A stretch of 64,000 nucleotides of DNA from Chromobacterium paludis (lineage in GTDB: Bacteria > Pseudomonadota > Gammaproteobacteria > Burkholderiales > Chromobacteriaceae). How positions within the stretch are numbered: position 1 is the stretch's first letter; every line of letters begins with the position of its first letter. This document shows, in pieces, positions 58,040-64,000 of the stretch. Location of the stretch: assembly GCF_008275125.1 (NCBI RefSeq), contig NZ_CP043473.1, positions 1 through 64,000 of the forward strand, written 5' to 3'. The notes under the pieces are model-generated. The model was given only the letters and a program-made list of their open reading frames with translations. It did not search any database and had not been told where the DNA came from. Made by a program: the position numbers and the translations under genes.

Positions 58040-59113
58040 TTGAAAACGTTGCAAAAGCTGATGCTTGCCCTGTCGCTGTCTTCCGGCCTGGCCTGGGCCG
58101 GTCCCAATGACGTGCTGCACATCTACAACTGGAGCGGTTCCTTATCGGACAACATCGTCAGGCAGTTCGAGAAACGCTGCGGCTGCAAGGTGGTGCAGGA
58201 CTACTATGGGGACAACGAGGAAATGCTGGCCAAGCTGGCCGCCGGGGCCAAGGGCTACGACATGGTGTTTCCGTCCAGTTTCGTGGTGCAGGCGATGACC
58301 AAGCAAAAGTTGTTGCAACCATTGGACCACCGCCGGATTCCCAATCTGAAGAATGTGGCGCCGGCCTATTTGTCGCAAAGCTATGATCCGGGGAACCGCT
58401 ACACCATCCCCACCGTGCTGTCGCTGACCTCGGTGGGCTACAACGTGGAGAAACTGCAGCAGCTGGGCATCGATCCGACCAGTTGGTCGGTGATTTTCGA
58501 TCCGAATGTGCTGCGGAAGATCAAGGGCAAGGTGACGGTGCTGGATAGCTCGCGCGAGGTATTCGCCGCCGCGCTGTTCTACTTGGGCAAGGACCCGAAT
58601 AAGGCGACCGACGCCGACATGCGCGCCGCGCGCGATGTCATCAAGCGCGCCAAGCCGTATTGGGCGGCCTTCTCCAATGCCAGCTATCTGAAGCAGCTGG
58701 CGGTCGGCAATATCTGGGCGGCGCTGGGCTACTCCACCGAATTCTTCCAGGCCAGCGAGGACGCGCGCCTGACCAAGCGGCCCTTCCATATCGGCAACGC
58801 GCCACAGCGCGAAGGCAATGAGGTCGGCGTCGACACCATGGCGATCACCGCCAGCGCCAAGCGGCCGGACCTAGCGCACCAGTTCATCAATTTCATGCTG
58901 GACGGCAAAAACGCCGCCCAACTGACCAACCTCAACGGCGCGACCAACCCGGTATCCACCGCCAGCGCCTATTTCCGCGCCGACTTGAAAGTCAACCCGG
59001 TGATCCATCCTACGGCCGAGCAAGCCAAGACATGGACGGTCTTGCGCGAACTGACGCCGAAAGAGCGCCGCGCGCTGGCGCGGATGTGGACGGAAGTGAA
59101 GGTCAGCCGCTAA
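58040..59113 (+). CDS. Polyamine-type periplasmic binding protein (PotD/PotF family)
   Basis: This 357-residue secreted protein has a signal peptide (KTLQKLMLALSLSSGLAWA) and the PotF-like opening DVLHIYNWSGSLSDNIVRQFEKRCGCKVVQDYYGDNEEMLAKL. Further family features are YTIPTVLSLTSVGYN and AITASAKRPDLAHQFINFMLDG. The ligand is probably putrescine or spermidine. The start is TTG 58040, with GGAGGT nine bases before it. No permease or ATPase gene is adjacent, so it is an orphan or works with a transporter elsewhere. Confidence 0.9.
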   Translation: MKTLQKLMLALSLSSGLAWAGPNDVLHIYNWSGSLSDNIVRQFEKRCGCKVVQDYYGDNEEMLAKLAAGAKGYDMVFPSSFVVQAMTKQKLLQPLDHRRIPNLKNVAPAYLSQSYDPGNRYTIPTVLSLTSVGYNVEKLQQLGIDPTSWSVIFDPNVLRKIKGKVTVLDSSREVFAAALFYLGKDPNKATDADMRAARDVIKRAKPYWAAFSNASYLKQLAVGNIWAALGYSTEFFQASEDARLTKRPFHIGNAPQREGNEVGVDTMAITASAKRPDLAHQFINFMLDGKNAAQLTNLNGATNPVSTASAYFRADLKVNPVIHPTAEQAKTWTVLRELTPKERRALARMWTEVKVSR

Positions 59114-59180
59114 GCTGGCGGCCTGGCCGGACGCCATCGACCCGGTTCGGCCGCACCCACAAGATAGAAAGAGCGAAAAG

Positions 59181-59774
59181 ATGTTCGACCAACTGGTTCT
59201 CGCCAGCAATAACCCCGGCAAGCTGAAGGAGTTCGGCGCGCTGTTCGCCGAGCTGGGCGTCACCGTGCGCCCGCAGCGTGATTTCGACGTGCCGGAATGC
59301 CCGGAGCCGCACCACACCTTCCTGGAAAACGCGCTGGAGAAGGCGCGCCACGCCAGCCGGCTGACCGGCCTGCCGGCGCTGGCAGACGATTCCGGCATCT
59401 GCGTGGAAGCGCTAGGCGGCGCGCCGGGCGTGTACTCTGCCCGCTTCGCCGGCGAACCCAAGTCCGACGCGCGCAACAACGCGCTGCTGGTGGAAAAGCT
59501 GCAGGGCGAGGCCAACCGCCGCGCCTGGTATTACTGCGTGCTGGTGCTGGTGCGCCATGCCGACGACCCGCAACCGCTGGTGGCCGACGGCATCTGGCTG
59601 GGCGAAGTGCGCGACGAGGCGGCCGGCGAGGGCGGTTTCGGCTATGACCCGCATTTCCACCTGCCCAGCTATGGCGTGTCGGTGGCCGAACTGGACGCAG
59701 CCGAGAAGAACCGCGTCAGCCACCGCGGCCAGGCGCTGGCCGCGCTGATGGCCAAGCTCAAGGCGCTGGCATGA
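59181..59774 (+). CDS. rdgB: XTP/dITP diphosphatase (HAM1/RdgB)
   Basis: This enzyme removes deaminated purine triphosphates from the nucleotide pool. The 197-residue protein has LVLASNNPGKLKEFGALF, the metal-site TFLENALEKARHASRLTGLPALADDSGICVEALGGAPGVYSARFAG and the GGFGYDPHF signature. It overlaps hemW by four bases (ATGA), the common betaproteobacterial order rdgB-hemW. Confidence 0.97.
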   Translation: MFDQLVLASNNPGKLKEFGALFAELGVTVRPQRDFDVPECPEPHHTFLENALEKARHASRLTGLPALADDSGICVEALGGAPGVYSARFAGEPKSDARNNALLVEKLQGEANRRAWYYCVLVLVRHADDPQPLVADGIWLGEVRDEAAGEGGFGYDPHFHLPSYGVSVAELDAAEKNRVSHRGQALAALMAKLKALA

Positions 59775-60961
59775 GCGTGGTCGATCTGTCGGCGCTGACG
59801 GGCGGCCTGCGCGAGCTGCCGCCTCTGTCTTTGTACGTGCATTTCCCGTGGTGCATCCGCAAGTGCCCGTATTGCGACTTTAACTCGCACGAGCCGAAAA
59901 ACGGCTTTGACGAGATGGCCTATGTCGACGCGCTGCTGCGCGATCTGGAATTCAGCCTGCCCGAGGTATGGGGCCGGCCGCTGACCAGCATCTTCATGGG
60001 CGGCGGCACGCCCAGCCTGTTCAGCCCGCAGGCGATGGACGCGCTGCTGGCCGGCGTGCGCGCGCGCATGAAGCTGCATCCGGACGCCGAGATCACGATG
60101 GAGGCCAATCCCGGCACTTTCGAGATCGAGCGCTTCCGCGGCTACCGCGAGGCCGGCATCAATCGGCTGTCCATCGGCATCCAGAGTTTCGATCCCAAGC
60201 ACTTGAAGGCGCTGGGCCGCATCCACGATGGCGACGAGGCCAAGCGCGCGGTCGAGATCGCGCTGACCCACTTCGACAACGTCAATCTGGACCTGATGTA
60301 CGCGCTGCCGGGCCAGACCCTGGACGAGGCGCTGTCCGACCTGAACACTGCGCTGTCCTACGGCATCACGCATTTGTCGGCCTATCACCTGACGATTGAG
60401 CCGAATACGCTGTTTGCCGTGCAAACGCCGCAAAACCTGCCGGACGACGAGGTGTCGGCCGACATGCAGGAGGCGATAGAATCCCGCTTGGACGCCGCCG
60501 GTTTCGATCATTACGAAACCTCGGCCTTCGCCAAACCGGGCCGGCACAGCCGGCACAACCTCAATTACTGGCAGTTTGGCGACTATATCGGCATCGGCGC
60601 CGGCGCGCATGGCAAGATCAGCAGCCACGCCGGCATTGTGCGCCAGATGCGGCACAAGCAGCCGGCGGCCTATCTGAAGGCGGTGGCGGACGGCAATCCG
60701 CTGCAAAGCAGCCAGAAAGTCGCCCGCGCCGACTTGCCGTTCGAATTCATGATGAATCTGCTGCGCCTGACCGGCGGCTTCGAGAGCCGCCTGTTCCAGG
60801 AACGCACCGGGCTGCCGCTGGTGCTGATCCGCCGCCAGCTGGACGACGCCCAGGCGCAAGGCCTGCTGGAGGGCGATGGCGCCATGCTGCGCCCGACGCT
60901 GAAAGGCCAGCGCTTTCTCAACGATTTGCTCACCCTGTTCCTCAAAGAAGGAGATGAATAA
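59771..60961 (+). CDS. hemW: Heme chaperone HemW (radical SAM)
   Basis: HemW is a radical-SAM, coproporphyrinogen-oxidase-like protein that inserts heme into respiratory enzymes. The 396-residue protein has [21 protein letters not shown] with the CxxxCxxC cluster motif, [19 protein letters not shown] and [22 protein letters not shown]. It lacks features of true HemN. Overlaps with rdgB and ridA suggest a three-gene operon. Its product could serve the bc1 and bo3 complexes encoded nearby. Confidence 0.95.
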   Translation: MSVVDLSALTGGLRELPPLSLYVHFPWCIRKCPYCDFNSHEPKNGFDEMAYVDALLRDLEFSLPEVWGRPLTSIFMGGGTPSLFSPQAMDALLAGVRARMKLHPDAEITMEANPGTFEIERFRGYREAGINRLSIGIQSFDPKHLKALGRIHDGDEAKRAVEIALTHFDNVNLDLMYALPGQTLDEALSDLNTALSYGITHLSAYHLTIEPNTLFAVQTPQNLPDDEVSADMQEAIESRLDAAGFDHYETSAFAKPGRHSRHNLNYWQFGDYIGIGAGAHGKISSHAGIVRQMRHKQPAAYLKAVADGNPLQSSQKVARADLPFEFMMNLLRLTGGFESRLFQERTGLPLVLIRRQLDDAQAQGLLEGDGAMLRPTLKGQRFLNDLLTLFLKEGDE

Positions 60962-61341
60962 TGGCTAAGGAAATTATCCACACCGACAAGGCTCCGGCCG
61001 CCATCGGCGCCTACTCGCAAGCCGTCAAGGCAGGCAACACCGTCTACCTGTCCGGCCAGATCCCGCTGGACCCGGCCACCATGGCCGTGGTGGAAGGCGG
61101 TTTCGCCGCCGAAACCCACCAGGTGTTCAAGAACATGAAGGCCGTGTGCGAGGCCGCCGGCGGCAGCCTGGACCAGATCGTCAAGCTCAACGCCTACCTG
61201 ACCGACCTGTCCAACTTCGCCACCTTCAACGAAATCATGGGCCAGTACTTCAGCCAGCCGTTCCCGGCCCGCGCCGCCGTCGGCGTGGCCAGCCTGCCCA
61301 AGGGCGTGCTGGTGGAAGCCGAAGCGGTGATGGTGCTGTAA
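60961..61341 (+). CDS. ridA: Reactive intermediate deaminase RidA
   Basis: RidA hydrolyses reactive enamines and imines such as 2-aminoacrylate. The 126-residue protein starts [37 protein letters not shown] and has the active arginine in [27 protein letters not shown]. The ATG shares a base with the hemW TAA. Protection from cysteine- or serine-derived enamines would also suit a cell with a cysteine-consuming pathway, although this gene is a general housekeeping one. Confidence 0.96.
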   Translation: MAKEIIHTDKAPAAIGAYSQAVKAGNTVYLSGQIPLDPATMAVVEGGFAAETHQVFKNMKAVCEAAGGSLDQIVKLNAYLTDLSNFATFNEIMGQYFSQPFPARAAVGVASLPKGVLVEAEAVMVL

Positions 61342-61362
61342 GCCTGGCGTTTCTCGGCAAGC

Positions 61363-61389
61363 AAAACCCGCGCTATGCGCGGGTTTTTT
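61363..61389 (+). terminator. Rho-independent terminator of rdgB-hemW-ridA
   Basis: AAAACCCGCGC pairs with GCGCGGGTTTTTT around a TAT loop, 21 bases after the ridA stop. Confidence 0.95.
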
Positions 61390-61497
61390 CTTGAAGCGCT
61401 CTCCTCCCGCTCAGGGTGGCCAGCCTGTCTTGCTGCCAGTAGCCCAGTGTTTAAGCGCAGAGCAAGCTAGATGACTTCCCTCTTTCTGGAGCCAGCC

Positions 61498-61965
61498 ATG
61501 CGTAGCCTGTACTTCTTGTGTTTAGCCTTGGCGTGGCAGGCCTGCGCGGCCCAGGTGGTCAAATGCCGCGACGAGGCCGGTCGCATCGCTTATGGCCAGC
61601 AGCCTTGTCCCGCCGGGCATGAGCGCCTGGAGCTGTCTTCGCAGCCGTTCAGCGTGGTGGAGCAGGGCGAGCAGGGCAAGGCGGCGACGCAGCGCTACCG
61701 GCGCGACTTGCAAGACTGGGCGGGCCAGCAGGAAAAGGCCAGACAGAAAGCGGCCGTGGCGGAGGAGAGGGCCAGACGCGAGCAGCGCAAGAAATGGCTG
61801 GCCGAGCGCGAGCGTTGCCAGCGGCTGGCCGAAAAAAAGCGGGTTTTGCACGACAACGCGCGCCAGGCGGCCTCCAAGAAAGAGGCGGACCGCGCGCAGA
61901 TGCGGCTTGCCAAGGTGGAGGATCAGATGCAGGATCGGGCATGCCATTTATATAAGGATGATTAA
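61498..61965 (+). CDS. DUF4124-type periplasmic protein with charged helix
   Basis: This 155-residue protein has a signal peptide (RSLYFLCLALAWQACAA), a DUF4124-like small domain (QVVKCRDEAGRIAYGQQPCPAG with a cysteine pair) and a long Arg/Lys/Glu-rich coiled helix to the end. ATG 61498 has GGAG 8 bases upstream. The frame extends to 61471, but that start is poorer. The function is unknown. Its stop overlaps the PhzF gene start. Confidence 0.8.
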   Translation: MRSLYFLCLALAWQACAAQVVKCRDEAGRIAYGQQPCPAGHERLELSSQPFSVVEQGEQGKAATQRYRRDLQDWAGQQEKARQKAAVAEERARREQRKKWLAERERCQRLAEKKRVLHDNARQAASKKEADRAQMRLAKVEDQMQDRACHLYKDD

Positions 61966-62801
61966 TGTCCGCCTATGCCTTTAAGATCGTCAATGTGTTC
62001 GCCGAGCAGCGCTTCGGCGGCAATCCGCTGGCGGTGTTCACCGACGCCGCCGGCCTGACGGATGACGACATGCAGCTGATCGCCCGCCAGTTCAATCTGT
62101 CGGAAACCGTTTTCCTGTTTCCCGGCGATGCCGAGTGCGCCGCCAGCCTGCGCATTTTCACGCCCGGCTATGAGCTGCCGTTCGCCGGCCATCCCACGCT
62201 AGGCGCGGCATCCGTGTTGCATGGCATGGGCGAGCTGGGCGACGCGTACGCGCTGCGCACGCGCTCCGGCCGGATTCCCATCACGCATGAGGCCGGCTTG
62301 TTCCGGCTGCGCGCCTTGCCGGCGACGGCGCGGCGCGGTTGTTCCAGCGAAGAGGCGGCGGCCATGCTGGGTTTGGAAACGGCGGACGTGCTGCATGCGC
62401 CGCAATGGGTCAATGCCGGCAGCGAGCAGCTGTTGATCGGTTTGGCCAGCCGCGAAGCCGTGTTGCGCGCGCGGCCTGACCACGCCTTGTTCTGTCGCCA
62501 TGCCACGCTGCGTCCCGGGCGCAGCATCGCTTATCTCTGGCATCAGCAGGATGGCGTCGCCACCGTGCGGCTGTTTTTCGAGCAATTGGGCGCCATCATC
62601 GAAGACCCGGGCACCGGCAGCGCCTGCGCCAATCTGGGCGGCTGGTGCGTCTTGAACGGCCTAGGGCCGCTGTCTTGGCGTGTGGAGCAGGGCGGGGCGC
62701 TAAACCGGCCGAATGTGCTGTACCTGGATGTCGATGCCCAAGGGGCGGTCGGAGTGGGCGGCCGCGTGATGGCGATGGGGGAGGGGGTATTTCAGAACTG
62801 A
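61965..62801 (+). CDS. PhzF-family isomerase
   Basis: This 278-residue protein of the PhzF/diaminopimelate-epimerase fold has FKIVNVFAEQRFGGNPLAVFTDAAGL, the catalytic-type glutamate in QFNLSETVFLFPG, and GYELPFAGHPTLGAASVL. In the second half EDPGTGSACANLGGW is typical. No phenazine genes surround it, so it is one of the many PhzF homologues of unknown substrate. ATG 61965 overlaps the upstream TAA. Confidence 0.92.
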   Translation: MSAYAFKIVNVFAEQRFGGNPLAVFTDAAGLTDDDMQLIARQFNLSETVFLFPGDAECAASLRIFTPGYELPFAGHPTLGAASVLHGMGELGDAYALRTRSGRIPITHEAGLFRLRALPATARRGCSSEEAAAMLGLETADVLHAPQWVNAGSEQLLIGLASREAVLRARPDHALFCRHATLRPGRSIAYLWHQQDGVATVRLFFEQLGAIIEDPGTGSACANLGGWCVLNGLGPLSWRVEQGGALNRPNVLYLDVDAQGAVGVGGRVMAMGEGVFQN

Positions 62802-62888
62802 AGCCGGCTTGACGCTGGGCACGGCAATTGGCATCCTAGAGCCGCTACTCCAAACTGCTGTTTATAACAAACGAACGAGGGAAACATC

Positions 62889-63326
62889 ATGATTCGAATC
62901 GCCAAAATCGCCGGTCTGGCGGCTGCTTTAGGCATGGCAAGCCAACTGGCGCTGGCAGGCGGCGCGGCCGGTGTGTGGAAGACCATCGACGACGAGACCC
63001 ACCAGGCCAAGGCGCTGGTGCAGATCAACGAAGGCGCCAACGGCGAGCTGAGCGGCAAGGTGGTCAAGCTGTTCATGCACCCGGACGCGGTATGCGACAA
63101 GTGCGACGGCGCCAACAAGGACAAGCCGGTCAACGGCATGCAAATCCTGTGGGGCCTGAAGAAGGAAGGCGAAGGCTGGAACAGCGGCCACATCCTGGAT
63201 CCGAAGTCCGGCAAGGTTTACAGCGCGAAGATGAAGCTGGTGGACAACGGCAACAAGCTGGAAGTGCGCGGCTTCCTCGGCTTCTCCCTGCTGGGCCGCA
63301 CCCAGGTATGGGAACGCCAGCAGTAA
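62889..63326 (+). CDS. DUF2147 secreted protein
   Basis: This 145-residue protein has a signal peptide (ending QLALAGGAA) and the DUF2147 body: GVWKTIDDETHQAKALVQI, a cysteine pair in AVCDKCDGANKDKPVNGMQILWGL, GHILDPKSGKVYSAKMKLV and a final GFLGFSLLGRTQVWER. Structures of the family show a small beta-barrel. The role is unknown but may involve the cell envelope. ACGAGGG precedes the ATG. Confidence 0.92.
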   Translation: MIRIAKIAGLAAALGMASQLALAGGAAGVWKTIDDETHQAKALVQINEGANGELSGKVVKLFMHPDAVCDKCDGANKDKPVNGMQILWGLKKEGEGWNSGHILDPKSGKVYSAKMKLVDNGNKLEVRGFLGFSLLGRTQVWERQQ

Positions 63327-63410
63327 TTTAGCGGACACATGTCCTAAGGACGAGGCGGAAGCCGGCGCGAGCCGCTTCCGCCTTTCGCATTGTTGGGTAC
63401 AATCGGCTTC

Positions 63411-64000
63411 ATGAATTCCCCGACCGATCTCGCCAACCAGCCGCCGACTGTGCCGGCCGCGCTGGCCAAGAAGCTGGAGAAGCTGGGCATCCGCCGCCGC
63501 TTCGACCTGGTGCTGCACCTGCCGCTGCGCTACGAGGATGAAACCCATCTCTATCCCATCGCCGACGCGCCGTATGGCCAGCCGGTGCTGGTGGAGGGCA
63601 CGGTCACCGCGCATGAGGTCAGTTACAAGCCGCGCAAGCAGCTCCGCGTTCAGATCGAGGACGGCAGCGGCAGCTTACTGCTGCGTTTCATCCACTTTTA
63701 TCCCAGCCAGCTCAAGCAGTTTGCCGAGGGCAGCCGCATCCGCGCCTTGGGCGAAATCCGTCGCGGCTTCGCCGGCGACGAGATGGTGCATCCCAAGACG
63801 CGCGAGGTGCGCGAGGGCGCGCCGCTGGCGGAGAGCCTGACCCCGGTCTACCCGACGGTGAATGGCTTGGCCCAGCTGGTGCTGCGCAAGCTGGTCCACA
63901 CCGAGTTGAAATCGCAAAAGCTGGATGAGTTGATGCCAGGCGAGCTGGTGTCGCCCCTTGGTCTGCAACCGTTCGCTGAGGCCATCCGCCTGCTGCACCA
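63411..64000 (+). CDS. recG: ATP-dependent DNA helicase RecG, 5' part
   Basis: RecG unwinds branched DNA at stalled forks. Only the first 196 codons are inside the window, and the frame is open to its end. The visible part is the wedge/OB domain: LGIRRRFDLVLHLPLRYEDETHLYPI, VEGTVTAHEVSYKPRKQLRVQIEDGSGSLLLRFIHFYPSQLKQF, HPKTREV and LTPVYPTVNGLAQ. Helicase motifs lie beyond. A TACAAT -10-like element (63398-63403) precedes ATG 63411. Confidence 0.95.
   Translation, partial: MNSPTDLANQPPTVPAALAKKLEKLGIRRRFDLVLHLPLRYEDETHLYPIADAPYGQPVLVEGTVTAHEVSYKPRKQLRVQIEDGSGSLLLRFIHFYPSQLKQFAEGSRIRALGEIRRGFAGDEMVHPKTREVREGAPLAESLTPVYPTVNGLAQLVLRKLVHTELKSQKLDELMPGELVSPLGLQPFAEAIRLLH

Noticed and set aside
61965..62801. 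Phenazine biosynthesis gene phzF
   Set aside because: No other phz genes are present. It is a lone member of a broad family.

Overview
The window reads as chromosome of a high-GC betaproteobacterium of the Chromobacteriaceae, most likely Chromobacterium or a close relative. This is inferred from gene content (rfbBDAC, petABC, sspAB, glnK-amtB with a sigma-54 promoter, a cyo-type quinol oxidase, and dusA/vgrG/DUF4123/VasX-like type VI genes) and from codon usage. No marker gene settles the genus.

Layout. 1-7.1 kb: groESL1 behind a sigma-32 promoter and a perfect CIRCE operator, the dTDP-rhamnose operon rfbBDAC (minus strand) and a Nif3-family gene. Five of the seven genes here carry apparent single-base deletions, so this end of the sequence is suspect. 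7.1-17.5 kb: housekeeping genes, namely cytochrome bc1 (petABC), an amino-acid-binding-type periplasmic protein, sspAB, glnK-amtB with sigma-54 and NtrC sites, ubiK, a comM gene broken by a 37-bp tandem duplication, a SPOR-domain protein and dsbA. 17.5-23.2 kb: the initiator tRNA gene and the cytochrome bo3 operon cyoABCDE.

23.8-35.0 kb: the most striking part. A co-directional, translationally coupled cluster encodes an MFS exporter, a one-module Cy-A-PCP NRPS whose adenylation pocket reads exactly as the cysteine code (DLYNLSLIW), a GMC oxidoreductase, a thioesterase, an acyl-CoA dehydrogenase, a GNAT acyltransferase, a truncated globin, a serine acetyltransferase and a PPC-decarboxylase-like flavoprotein. 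This set matches the holomycin/thiolutin/holothin (dithiolopyrrolone) pathways nearly part for part, so I infer a dithiolopyrrolone antibiotic cluster. The known dithiol oxidase (HlmI type) is not in the window. Flanking genes may serve the pathway: a phosphopantetheinyl transferase, an ArsR-rhodanese regulator divergent from a DUF2938 membrane protein, and a second, intact groESL2 without CIRCE and with an unusual GroEL tail.

39.3-48.2 kb: a long minus-strand, mostly overlapping operon for membrane-lipid modification and light or oxidative stress (FAD oxidoreductase, DUF1365, CFA-synthase-like methyltransferase, DUF3833, SDR, SnoaL-like, DUF2256, FeS photolyase, lipocalin, TIGR02450), divergent from a TetR regulator. 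48.4-57.0 kb: a type VI secretion cargo island (VgrG, DUF4123 chaperone, VasX-like effector, candidate immunity protein) lying between two 324-bp direct repeats that each contain the promoter region and first codons of dusA. The left copy is a truncated dusA remnant. 57-64 kb: intact dusA, a polyamine-type binding protein, rdgB-hemW-ridA, small conserved genes, a PhzF-family gene, a DUF2147 protein and the start of recG, cut by the window end.
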